Notes: a model not told the origin generated them from the sequence alone. A stretch of DNA of 6,744 nt from Elusimicrobia bacterium RIFOXYB2_FULL_49_7 (GCA_001800515.1 MGVN01000153.1:1-6744); one strand, 5' to 3'; positions 1 through 6,738 are shown, counted from the stretch's first letter. A program made the numbers and translations.

Positions 1-1437
1 GGAAATGTGGGACGCCTGCGCGCTTATGAAGGCCATGCAGTTCATGAAGAAATCCCGGTTGTAAAGCTGGTTGAAGTATTCATTGTTTACAAAATCGGAA
101 TCGCCGATGACAATCATCCTGCTGTCGGCCTCGGGGGTTCCCTTCGTTGACAGCAGCGCAACGTTAAGCGGCCCCCTGCGGGAAAACACGTCGCTTGAAA
201 TTTTTGCGTTTGTAAACAAGCCGTCTAAATGCGTTTCACTCCAGCCTTTGCTCGTTGTAAGCGCAAGCGGCTCCACCTTCAAATTAAGGTTAACTTCCTG
301 CTTCTCGACGGGCTTCATGCTTCGCGCAACCGACATGAATACCGCTCTTTCCTTCATTGCGCGGGTAATCTCATGCTCGGGAAAACCGTTTACCATCACC
401 TGGAACACCGGGCGCGGCTGCGCCTTGCGCCCGCTCATCCCCGCCATGGCGCGCTCTATAAGCGACGGGAACACGACGTCCAGGACACAATCGTTTTCAA
501 GCGCTATCCCCCAGTCCGTTACCAGCTCTTCCAGCCCGGTTTTGACGTTGGGGTCGAGAAGGAAAAGCGCCCTGCCGCCGTTTTCCAGAAACTCCCGCAC
601 GGCCTTAACCTCCAGGGTGGTGAACATGCGCCTGGGGCCGGCGACGATAAGAATGGTGCAGTTGCCGGGTATGTAATAATTCGGAGGTTCGAATTTCAGT
701 TTGAACACAAAATAATTTTCGTTTTTAAGCTCGTTCCATAAAAGTCCGTAGCCCTGGTTGGTGTTGAAATCATCCACTATATGTTCGCCGTGGCCTTGCA
801 GGAAATAGACGTAATTCTTTACGCTCTGCGTTATGCGCGTAACGGCATTGGTCAGCTTTTCTTCCGTTACGGCTTCAAGCAAAAGAAAACCGTCTTTATG
901 CGTTACAACAGCCTGCCCGGCCTTCGTCACGCCGTAGCGTTGGGCAAGCTGCGGATTGCGCTCCGGGTCAACGAAACGGTAGCTTATGTTCCGGTTATAA
1001 AACCCGTAGCTGTCGAGAAGGTATTTTTCAACGCTGTTGTCTTTGCCCGTGCTGAAAACAAGTATTTCGATCGGCTGCTTTACCCACTGCACGGCCTTAA
1101 CTGAATACTCCGAAATGCTCGAAACCTTGTCGCGCGTAAGATCCCTGCCGAAATAAAACCGGTTAGACAGCAGATTGACGCCGATTACAATTCCCAGCAC
1201 AAGCGCCGTGGTAATTGCGATGTTTTTCGCCCCTCTACGCCCCGGCGAGACAAATAACTTCGAAACCTCTTTAAGGTTGGAATATAGATAAAATCCTCCC
1301 ATGGCCGCGCCAAGCAGGATATTGACAAGCACGTATAACGAAAACTCTCTCCTGACGAGGAAGTACCCCACGCCGAAAAGGAAACACACCGCCCCGGAAA
1401 ACCCGATTACCTGGTAATTCCTCTTATGAAGTTTCAT
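1..1437 (-). CDS. GldG-like ABC transporter auxiliary protein (partial, C-terminus beyond window)
   Basis: This is the membrane-anchored auxiliary subunit that accompanies GldA/GldF-type ABC-2 transporters (ABC_transp_aux family). I translated it by hand from the ATG at 1437; the frame stays open for 479 codons to position 1, so the end is missing. Hydrophobic segments lie near residues 10-28, 33-52 and 73-91. Just after the third comes the stretch RDLTRDKVSSISEYSVK (98-114), which matches the family hallmark of an Asp-Leu-Thr followed by a Ser-x-Ser motif. A long extracytoplasmic domain follows, with GHGEH near residue 215 and, near the visible end, VIGDSDF and NRDFFMN, both typical of GldG. 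Relatives usually end shortly afterwards with a last membrane helix, so perhaps 30-60 residues are lost. The start overlaps the permease stop as ATGA and has no strong Shine-Dalgarno, suggesting coupled translation. The family is clear; the substrate is unknown, and the family is common in non-gliding bacteria. Confidence 0.9.
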   Translation of the reverse strand, partial: MKLHKRNYQVIGFSGAVCFLFGVGYFLVRREFSLYVLVNILLGAAMGGFYLYSNLKEVSKLFVSPGRRGAKNIAITTALVLGIVIGVNLLSNRFYFGRDLTRDKVSSISEYSVKAVQWVKQPIEILVFSTGKDNSVEKYLLDSYGFYNRNISYRFVDPERNPQLAQRYGVTKAGQAVVTHKDGFLLLEAVTEEKLTNAVTRITQSVKNYVYFLQGHGEHIVDDFNTNQGYGLLWNELKNENYFVFKLKFEPPNYYIPGNCTILIVAGPRRMFTTLEVKAVREFLENGGRALFLLDPNVKTGLEELVTDWGIALENDCVLDVVFPSLIERAMAGMSGRKAQPRPVFQVMVNGFPEHEITRAMKERAVFMSVARSMKPVEKQEVNLNLKVEPLALTTSKGWSETHLDGLFTNAKISSDVFSRRGPLNVALLSTKGTPEADSRMIVIGDSDFVNNEYFNQLYNRDFFMNCMAFISAQASHIS

Positions 1438-2213
1438 CTGACGCGGAAACCTTCCATTACGCGGTGCGTTATAAACAGCCAGGTGAAAGAAAAAGATGCG
1501 TAGTACACAAGCACGCGCGTATCAATGAATGCGTTGGCAAGCCCGTTGAACTGCCCTTTAAGGCTCAGGTAGTTGAGAAGCTCTCCCATAACCCCGCCTA
1601 TCGCCGGCGCCGGCATACTGACAATATAAAACAGCAGCGACAGCGAAAGGGCCACGGCGAATGCAACTATCTGGTTTTCAGTAATGCTTGAGGCGAATAA
1701 CCCGATGCTGGCGATACATGCGCCCACCATGAACAACCCCGCGTAGCCCGTAATTATGGGAATAATTTCAGGCCCCGGCCTGCCGTAGATGAAAAGTATG
1801 GCGGGATAGGCCGCCGTAAGCCCCAGCATCATGGCAAGAAACAGCAGCACCGACAAATATTTCCCGAGTATAATCTCGGAAGTATGCAAAGGGGACGTAA
1901 AAAGCAGCTCGATGGTTTTCTGCCGCTTTTCTTCGGCGATAAGCCGCATCGTTACGGCGGGCAGGAACACGTTTAACAGCATTAAAAGTTCCTGGAAAAG
2001 AGGCACCATGACGAAGGTATTAAGATTTAGCTGGTTTAACGTTTCCGGCTGGCGGGACATCATGTAAAACGTTACCAGCGAATTGAACCGTTGCGCATGG
2101 TTGAAGAAAAACCAGCCGGACAGAACGCTGAAAAGCGAAAGCACGACGTATCCGATGGGCGAAACAAAATAACTTTTGAGCTCCTTAAGCGCTATCTTCC
2201 AGATATTTTTCAT
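1434..2213 (-). CDS. ABC-2 type transporter permease, GldF-like
   Basis: This is the inner-membrane permease subunit of an ABC-2 transporter, 259 residues, the usual family length. It begins with a cytoplasmic amphipathic stretch (KNIWKIALKELKSYFVSPIGY, about residues 2-22), typical of GldF-type permeases. About six hydrophobic segments follow, near 20-37, 69-91, 118-142, 150-172, 180-199 and 234-250. The cytoplasmic EEKRQKTIELLFTSPL motif (94-109) is the conserved coupling segment between helices 2 and 3 of this family, where the ATPase is expected to dock. The C-terminal pattern of an FxGLANAFIDTR-like stretch, then VYY and a last helix ending in an Arg-rich tail, also matches GldF. The start overlaps the ATPase stop (ATGA at 2213-2210) and the stop overlaps the GldG-like start (1437-1434). 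No clear Shine-Dalgarno precedes it (GCGGG abuts the ATG), so reinitiation after the ATPase is likely. Substrate unknown. Confidence 0.92.
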   Translation of the reverse strand: MKNIWKIALKELKSYFVSPIGYVVLSLFSVLSGWFFFNHAQRFNSLVTFYMMSRQPETLNQLNLNTFVMVPLFQELLMLLNVFLPAVTMRLIAEEKRQKTIELLFTSPLHTSEIILGKYLSVLLFLAMMLGLTAAYPAILFIYGRPGPEIIPIITGYAGLFMVGACIASIGLFASSITENQIVAFAVALSLSLLFYIVSMPAPAIGGVMGELLNYLSLKGQFNGLANAFIDTRVLVYYASFSFTWLFITHRVMEGFRVR

Positions 2214-2926
2214 CCCGCGTTACCGCCGTAGGTGTATTTGAGGAACAACTGTTCCAGGTCGTGCTTGCCGCGTATGTTATCCATGGAATCCATGAACATC
2301 ATTTTCCCCTTGTTTATGATAAGTATGTCGTCGCATATCAGGGAAACTTCGGGAAGTATATGGGTGCTTAAAATTACCGTCCGCTCGCCAGCGAGAGATT
2401 TAATGAGCGCGCGGATTTCCGCTATCTGCTTCGGGTCAAGCCCTATAGTCGGCTCGTCTAAAATCAGCACCTCGGGGTCGTTGATAATGCTTTGCGCTAT
2501 GCCAACCCGTTGCCGGTACCCTTTTGAAAGCGTGCCGATCAGCTTGCGGGAAACGTCGTTAAGCCCGCACCTGCCTTTTACGGATGCCATCTGCTTTGGT
2601 ATCCGGTCTTCCTGTACGCCCTTTATCCCCGCCACAAACTCAAGATATTCGTCCACGCGCATATCGGTATACAACGGAGGGTTTTCCGGCAGGTAGCCGA
2701 TAAATTTGCGAACCATAATGCTTTGCGTGGCAATGTCCATGCCGTTTATGCTGACCGAACCCGAACTGGGCGGCATAAAGCAGCTCATCATCCGCATGGT
2801 GGTAGTTTTCCCGGCGCCATTAGGCCCGAGGAAGCCCAGTATCCTGCCCTTTTCTATGGTGAAGGACAGGTGGTCCACCGCCGCAACGTCACCGTAATAT
2901 TTACAAAGGTTATTTACGCGTATCAT
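2210..2926 (-). CDS. ABC transporter ATP-binding protein, GldA-like
   Basis: This is the nucleotide-binding subunit that powers the adjacent GldF-like permease from the cytoplasmic face, 238 residues. Walker A is GPNGAGKTT (34-42), the signature motif is LSKGYRQR (133-140) instead of LSGGQ, Walker B is VLILDEPT (153-160), the D-loop is GLDP (162-165) and the switch histidine is H189 in STHIL. The Q-loop position lies in IGYLPENPPLY (76-86), where the usual Gln appears to be Glu81. Both this change and the LSKGY signature are typical of the GldA/ABC-2 ATPase branch, so the enzyme should be active. The domain is short after the H-loop, with no C-terminal extension. The ATG overlaps the stop of the upstream secreted-protein gene (ATGA at 2926-2923), with a weak purine-rich stretch (TTGAAGTGAA) just before it. 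Family assignment is secure; the transported substrate cannot be read from the sequence. Confidence 0.95.
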   Translation of the reverse strand: MIRVNNLCKYYGDVAAVDHLSFTIEKGRILGFLGPNGAGKTTTMRMMSCFMPPSSGSVSINGMDIATQSIMVRKFIGYLPENPPLYTDMRVDEYLEFVAGIKGVQEDRIPKQMASVKGRCGLNDVSRKLIGTLSKGYRQRVGIAQSIINDPEVLILDEPTIGLDPKQIAEIRALIKSLAGERTVILSTHILPEVSLICDDILIINKGKMMFMDSMDNIRGKHDLEQLFLKYTYGGNAG

Positions 2927-4440
2927 TTCACTTCAAGATTTTCCGGCGGCACGGGGTATCCGGTTTCGTATGTTACAGGAGACGGATGGCCGCCCGGAAC
3001 GATGTAATCTATCCTTTTTATAAGTTTAAGAACAGGCTGATCGCCCGCATAATCGAACGTATCGCCGTAATTTGCATAATCGCGGCCGCCCGTAGCCCAG
3101 TGGCCTACGCCTGTATCGGTAACAGGGGTGGAACCGTCGCCGTCAACCTGGGAAATATCCCTGACGGCAAAATATATGCGCGTACCCGGCAGCAACCTTG
3201 CCTTATCTTCATCCGAGGCCAGCGTAAACGGCGCCCAGACAGACTGGTAATATGGCCACCACTTGGCAAATTTCCCGTCGGCGCGTTCATCAATGTCGAA
3301 GCGCGCGTCGGCAAGTATGCGGACGGGCGCGGCCTCCGCCCAGTTGGCATTTGTTATGGGTGAAAACGAGTAACGAAGTTCATAAGTGGAATAACTGCGG
3401 GAATTGCCCTTGTATTTGTCATTTAACCCGATTTCAAAGGTTTTTGAAGCCGGGACATACATCACGGTAGGCGACGCTATCGTCTCGTTATTCTGCGGTT
3501 CGGGATCATTATAGAATTCCATCTCGTCGTACATTACGGTATACGGTACCGTATCTATGCCGCCGTATGGCATAAAAACCACGTATAACGCGCTCATCGT
3601 ATTATAATAATCAACCCCCATATCTCTGATACTTGCGCTGGGATACGGGTACAGGCTCGCATTATGAAATGCATTATTATGCTGCGGGTGCGAATCCAGC
3701 AAAACGTGGATCCAGCCGCCGCCGCGCGAATAAATATTGTGATACCAATGGCCGCCCACACCGTTGAAAGGCCCGAAATTCATTGTCGTAGTTACGGGAT
3801 TGCCCCACCCGCCTACGCCGTTGTTCAAGCCGGGCGGCGCATAAATATAGACGCTCAACCGGTTTGCCTGGCTGGCTTCGGGAAACGGTATGGGCGAATA
3901 TGATGAACTGTTGTTGCAAAAATACACGTACGGGCTGCCCACCAGCGCTCCGTCGGCGACAGGGTCATGCCCCTGCGAAAGGTAATTGAGGTAATCCTGC
4001 TTTGTGGTAATGGTAGAGCCGTAAACACCGGTGGAATTTATGCCGCCAGTAACGTCATATCTAAGGCACTTTCCAACTACCGCACTGTCGGCGTCTATGC
4101 CCATGTATCCGTAAGTAGGCCATCCCATGTGGTCGGACATATACGTGTTAAAATAAATATAAAAGAAATTATGAATACCGGCATTGTCCGGGTATCCAAC
4201 CGTACTTCTCCAACCGTCCGCGTCGTAGATGGTCATATAGTAATTATTGTCGGGGTTTACGTCGGCGGTGGTATAAAGCCATGTGGTACTTGAACCGGGC
4301 AGTTCGTTTGTGACAGTCGCCGGCAGGTCATCGAAATTACAGAAAACGGCAGACAGGCACGCGGCCGGCACAAACAAAATAACTGCCGGCGACATCAGGA
4401 CAACAAAAATCCACCGCGTAACGCTCCGGATTCCAATCAT
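2923..4440 (-). CDS. Secreted or surface protein of unknown family, aromatic-rich
   Basis: I do not recognise the family. The 505-residue product starts with a signal peptide: R5 and R9, a hydrophobic core at 10-27, and probable cleavage after LSA near residue 31. A cysteine at 28 sits in PAAC, but there is no Leu at -3, so a lipoprotein is unlikely. The mature protein is rich in Tyr, Trp, Asn and Gly. Two parts can be guessed. Residues 34-310 look like an all-beta, jelly-roll-like region with a conserved-looking core (GGWIHVLLDSHPQHNN, 240-255; YDEMEFY, 304-310). Residues 320-430 look Ig/Fn3-like (YELRYSFSP, 353-361; RIYFAVRDIS, 421-430). It ends in PPENLEVK, like the first strand of another Fn3 repeat, but then stops. 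The ATG at 4440 was chosen because an in-frame stop lies only about 20 bases upstream and this start keeps the charged N-terminus. The stop overlaps the ATPase start. Function unknown; carbohydrate or surface binding is only a guess. Confidence 0.82.
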   Translation of the reverse strand: MIGIRSVTRWIFVVLMSPAVILFVPAACLSAVFCNFDDLPATVTNELPGSSTTWLYTTADVNPDNNYYMTIYDADGWRSTVGYPDNAGIHNFFYIYFNTYMSDHMGWPTYGYMGIDADSAVVGKCLRYDVTGGINSTGVYGSTITTKQDYLNYLSQGHDPVADGALVGSPYVYFCNNSSSYSPIPFPEASQANRLSVYIYAPPGLNNGVGGWGNPVTTTMNFGPFNGVGGHWYHNIYSRGGGWIHVLLDSHPQHNNAFHNASLYPYPSASIRDMGVDYYNTMSALYVVFMPYGGIDTVPYTVMYDEMEFYNDPEPQNNETIASPTVMYVPASKTFEIGLNDKYKGNSRSYSTYELRYSFSPITNANWAEAAPVRILADARFDIDERADGKFAKWWPYYQSVWAPFTLASDEDKARLLPGTRIYFAVRDISQVDGDGSTPVTDTGVGHWATGGRDYANYGDTFDYAGDQPVLKLIKRIDYIVPGGHPSPVTYETGYPVPPENLEVK

Positions 4441-4447
4441 CCCGCAA

Positions 4448-4476
4448 ATTATACATTTTTACAACCAACATTTCAA
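4448..4476 (-). promoter_or_regulatory. Predicted sigma70-type promoter, possibly leaderless
   Basis: Read on the minus strand, the gap between the two secreted-protein genes holds TTGAAA (4476-4471) and TATAAT (4453-4448), separated by exactly 17 bp: five of six and six of six matches to consensus. Standard spacing places the transcription start at about 4441-4440, on or next to the A of the ATG of the 505-residue gene. That mRNA would have no leader and no Shine-Dalgarno, which fits the absence of an AGGAGG-like motif there. The promoter would give the unknown secreted protein and the transporter genes their own transcription, independent of the upstream beta-helix gene. The gap is AT-rich, so a chance match is possible. 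Confidence 0.55.
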
Positions 4477-4482
4477 TTTTTA

Positions 4483-6474
4483 CTAACGGAGGACGGCGAT
4501 TTTCTTTTTCAGTGATATGGATGGGCCTTTTACGTGGGCTGTGTAGATACCGCTTGCCATGTTGCGAGGGAACCATTCGAAATCGCCGGCTGATACGCCG
4601 GAAAGTTGTTTTTCCCACACCAGCTCGCCCGAGGATGCATAAATACGGCAGCCAAAAACTCCGCTTTCGGGGGATGAGAACCTTATCGTCGCGGTTTCGC
4701 CGCGTTCGGGGTTTACGATTCCCCTGCCCCGGACCGAACCGATTACGGTAAGCGATGACTGCGCTGTTTGCTCCGGGTCGGTGGCCGCCGGATCCTGCGG
4801 CGTTTCTGTAGTTTCGCTGCCGGCTCCCGTATCACCAGTAACGCTGCCACTGCCGGTGTCGGCTGCAGGCGGCGTTGCGCCGGACGGATTTTCGACGACA
4901 ACAGGTTCTGAACCGGGGGTGTAATACTCGTAGGCGCCAATGTCTATTTTGCCTGCCAGGCGCGCTATGCCTTCAATGTCTTTGGGCGCCACGGCAACTG
5001 TGTCCGCACCCTTGTCAATGCAGGGCGATGAGGCTTTCAGGCGCAAGTCCCAATCCGTAGCCGAAGCGGACATAAACTCAGGCAACGCGGCAACAGGATG
5101 AGCATCTCCTGATGGAACGCTGCCCGCGCCGCCGTAATAAGCGTTGCTGTCAATCGTAAGGCTTCCTGAAGCGAGGTTTACATACCTGCAATTGCCCTGG
5201 TTATAAAATATATTATTTTTTACCTGCGCCGAAGCGCCCGCGTAAACGTTTATTACATAGCTCGATCCCGCCCCGCGCGAACGGAAAAACGTGTTATTAT
5301 AAATGTAAGCCGTCCCGAAGCCGACGTAAATTGCGTTGTAGGCGTTATCGTTATTCAGCGAAGCGCCCGCCTCGATAACTTCGTTGTTGTAAAAATAGAT
5401 GCTTCCCCCGCCGCCCGACCATATACCCGCAAGCCGGAGCGCATCCGATGAGTTCCGGCAGTCTATTATATTATCATGAATCCTGGTGTTATTAGATGAT
5501 GCAGACCCAAGGTTCCACGAAAACACGGGGCCGACGGCTATATCGTTATCATGAATATAGTTCCAGCCCACGTCGACGTTATCCGTGCCGCCCTGGAAAT
5601 ATATAACGTGGTCAAGCTTGTTTCCGGACTCGGCGCCGTACAACTCGTTACCCCAGATCTTGAGGTTAGAGGCCGTAACGCCTATCATCCCGTATGAAAG
5701 CGTTTTTATGCCTTCGATATTGCAATTAACAAGTTTATTATTTTCGGCATAGAGCCGCACCTGCTCGCGGCCATCGCCCCTGCCCAGAATATGAAGATTG
5801 GAAAACACGTGATATTGAACGCCGCTTGTAATCTCTATGGCGCCGTTGTATACGGTATTGTCGTCTGCCACGAACAATGCCTTTTCGTTCGGATACCCCA
5901 CCCAGGCGACTTCGTTGCCTGCCGCGCCGCTGGCGCTCCCCGTATTGTAAAAACTGATGTTGTACGGCCTGCTGGTCTGGTTACCGTAACGCCCGGGATA
6001 AGTCCCGGCGCGAATGTAACAGGTATCGCCGGCCTTGTAATTTTTAAAGAAGCTCGCGGGGCTGCGCCATGGATCCTGGAACGTACCGGAACCCGGATTA
6101 TTCGGCGAGGTGGCGCTGACGAAATAAATGCCGCCGTCCCTTACGGTAAACGCAATCCCGTTGGAAGAGCCTTCCGCGGTTTTTACGATGATATTACCGG
6201 TGGCCGCGGCGGCGCCCATCTGAAACGTAATTTTGGTGTCGGACCACAACGCGTAACCGGCAACTGCTCCGCCGCCTGCCGTTACAGCGCTGCTGCCGCG
6301 CTGCGCGCCGAAATTTTTGCCGGTAACCGTAACGAACAGGCCGTTATTATCCTTGCCGCCCGTCTTCGGGCCGGACGTGAGATCGGAAAAAAATACTACC
6401 GGCCTTGCCGCCATGACAACCGAACTGCCGCAAACGACAAAAAACGAAACAACCATCAACAACCTTTTAAACAT
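4483..6474 (-). CDS. Exported modular protein: IPT/TIG domain, right-handed beta-helix, C-terminal sorting-like domain
   Basis: This is an extracytoplasmic protein of 663 residues. A longer reading from 6537 (684 residues) is open, but the ATG at 6474 gives a classic signal peptide (MFKRLLMVVSFFVVCGSSVVMA, cleavage before ARPV) and has GAGGT 5 nt upstream. Domains from that start: IPT/TIG fold about 24-111 (VTVTGKNFG); right-handed parallel beta-helix about 117-460, opening with a TSPNNPGSGTFQDPW motif and showing repeated rungs with an Asn ladder (YIHDND, RIHDNII, FYNNEV, IYNNTF, VKNNIF); SSPCIDKG near 482-489 and IDIGAYE near 510-516, the usual end of such beta-helix proteins; a Pro/Thr/Gly/Glu-rich linker about 520-575; and a C-terminal Ig-like domain ending in MASGIYTAHVKG and KKKIAVLR. 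That last domain resembles FlgD-like or type IX sorting domains. No lyase catalytic site could be identified, so polysaccharide binding or cleavage is inference from the fold only. Confidence 0.88.
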   Translation of the reverse strand: MFKRLLMVVSFFVVCGSSVVMAARPVVFFSDLTSGPKTGGKDNNGLFVTVTGKNFGAQRGSSAVTAGGGAVAGYALWSDTKITFQMGAAAATGNIIVKTAEGSSNGIAFTVRDGGIYFVSATSPNNPGSGTFQDPWRSPASFFKNYKAGDTCYIRAGTYPGRYGNQTSRPYNISFYNTGSASGAAGNEVAWVGYPNEKALFVADDNTVYNGAIEITSGVQYHVFSNLHILGRGDGREQVRLYAENNKLVNCNIEGIKTLSYGMIGVTASNLKIWGNELYGAESGNKLDHVIYFQGGTDNVDVGWNYIHDNDIAVGPVFSWNLGSASSNNTRIHDNIIDCRNSSDALRLAGIWSGGGGSIYFYNNEVIEAGASLNNDNAYNAIYVGFGTAYIYNNTFFRSRGAGSSYVINVYAGASAQVKNNIFYNQGNCRYVNLASGSLTIDSNAYYGGAGSVPSGDAHPVAALPEFMSASATDWDLRLKASSPCIDKGADTVAVAPKDIEGIARLAGKIDIGAYEYYTPGSEPVVVENPSGATPPAADTGSGSVTGDTGAGSETTETPQDPAATDPEQTAQSSLTVIGSVRGRGIVNPERGETATIRFSSPESGVFGCRIYASSGELVWEKQLSGVSAGDFEWFPRNMASGIYTAHVKGPSISLKKKIAVLR

Positions 6475-6479
6475 GCTAA

Positions 6480-6484
6480 ACCTC
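6480..6484 (-). promoter_or_regulatory. Ribosome binding site that decides the start of the beta-helix gene
   Basis: The minus strand reads GAGGT followed by 5 nt (TTAGC) and then the ATG at 6474. No comparable Shine-Dalgarno precedes the upstream in-frame ATG at 6537, and starting there would put 21 charged residues in front of the signal peptide. This supports the 663-residue form. Confidence 0.65.
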
Positions 6485-6543
6485 AATTTGTGTCTCTTTA
6501 GCGCTGTGAAGTTGTCGTCGTCAAACGCTCTCTGCATTATTGC

Positions 6544-6619
6544 TGTAGGGCGTGTTCCCCGAACACGCCGCGGGAGACTTCTGTCGAAAGGCCGGCGCGC
6601 TCGGGGAGCGCGCCCTACA
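6544..6619. repeat. REPIN/BIME-like inverted doublet of hairpin repeats
   Basis: Two 27-bp units face each other: 6544-6570 on the plus strand and 6593-6619 on the minus strand, separated by 22 bp. Both start TGTAGGGCG and match at 23 of 27 positions. Each unit contains its own perfect 9-bp stem with a 3-nt loop: GGCGTGTTC/CCC/GAACACGCC (6549-6569), and the equivalent with C-G pairs (GGCGCGCTC/CCC/GAGCGCGCC read on the minus strand, 6614-6594). The four differences fall as two covarying pairs, T-A versus C-G, in the stem. Paired inverted short palindromes with a TGTAGGG-type head are the layout of REP doublets, which are spread by RAYT (REP-associated) transposases; none is encoded in the window. 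The pair could also fold into one long imperfect hairpin. Neither unit is followed by a T tract, so a rho-independent terminator is unlikely. Confidence 0.75.
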
Positions 6620-6709
6620 ACTTCGAAATGCTAAAGAAGACATGATTTTTAAGACGGGATGTAACGGGAATTTACGTGAGGGAGTGTTCAGGTTTGATTA
6701 CGTCTGTTT

Positions 6710-6738
6710 ACTATAGTAGAAATCCGCGCGGGCGTCAA
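6710..6738 (-). promoter_or_regulatory. Predicted sigma70-type promoter for the beta-helix gene
   Basis: On the minus strand, TTGACG (6738-6733) and TATAGT (6715-6710) are separated by exactly 17 bp, each matching five of six consensus bases. The expected start is near 6703, about 230 nt before the ATG at 6474, so the hairpin doublet would be transcribed within the leader. There is no terminator after the beta-helix gene, so read-through into the downstream operon is possible. No operator could be recognised. Confidence 0.6.

Larger units (their letters stand above)
6475..6709 (-). other. Untranslated leader region of the beta-helix gene
   Basis: This stretch lies between the predicted promoter and the chosen start and carries no supported gene. 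If transcription starts near 6703, the mRNA has a leader of about 230 nt whose centre is the paired hairpin repeat. I see no riboswitch that I recognise and no poly-T tract after either hairpin. A 40-codon reading frame (6643-6521) crosses the repeat but has no ribosome binding site. Confidence 0.45.

Noticed and set aside
71..676. A 201-codon open frame on the plus strand, and overlapping plus-strand frames at 229-741 and 781-1104
   Set aside because: The minus strand here encodes the GldG-like protein with family motifs throughout; the plus-strand frames have no family features and are shadows.
1434..2926. Gliding motility machinery
   Set aside because: The ATPase and permease resemble GldA and GldF, but such transporters occur widely in non-gliding bacteria, and no other gliding-specific gene is visible.
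4400..4440. Lipoprotein signal in the 505-residue protein (PAAC before C28)
   Set aside because: The -3 position is Pro instead of Leu or a similar residue, and a standard signal peptidase I site follows at LSA, so lipidation is not supported.
4750..4915. Tandem repeat in the Thr/Gly/Pro/Glu-rich linker
   Set aside because: The stretch is low in complexity at the protein level, but I could find no regular repeating unit in the DNA; it is an ordinary flexible linker.
5791..6501. A 236-codon open frame on the plus strand opposite the beta-helix gene
   Set aside because: It lies wholly antisense to a clearly coding region, its translation is Arg/Ala-rich without recognisable domains, and its openness follows from the codon bias of the real gene.
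6544..6619. Rho-independent terminator or CRISPR-like array
   Set aside because: The stems are GC-rich but neither is followed by a T tract on either strand, and there are only two units, in inverted orientation, so this is not a CRISPR array.
6521..6643. A 40-codon minus-strand frame in the leader that could be an upstream regulatory peptide
   Set aside because: There is no ribosome binding site, its codons run through both hairpin repeats, and the peptide shows no regulatory run of codons. It is best seen as accidental.
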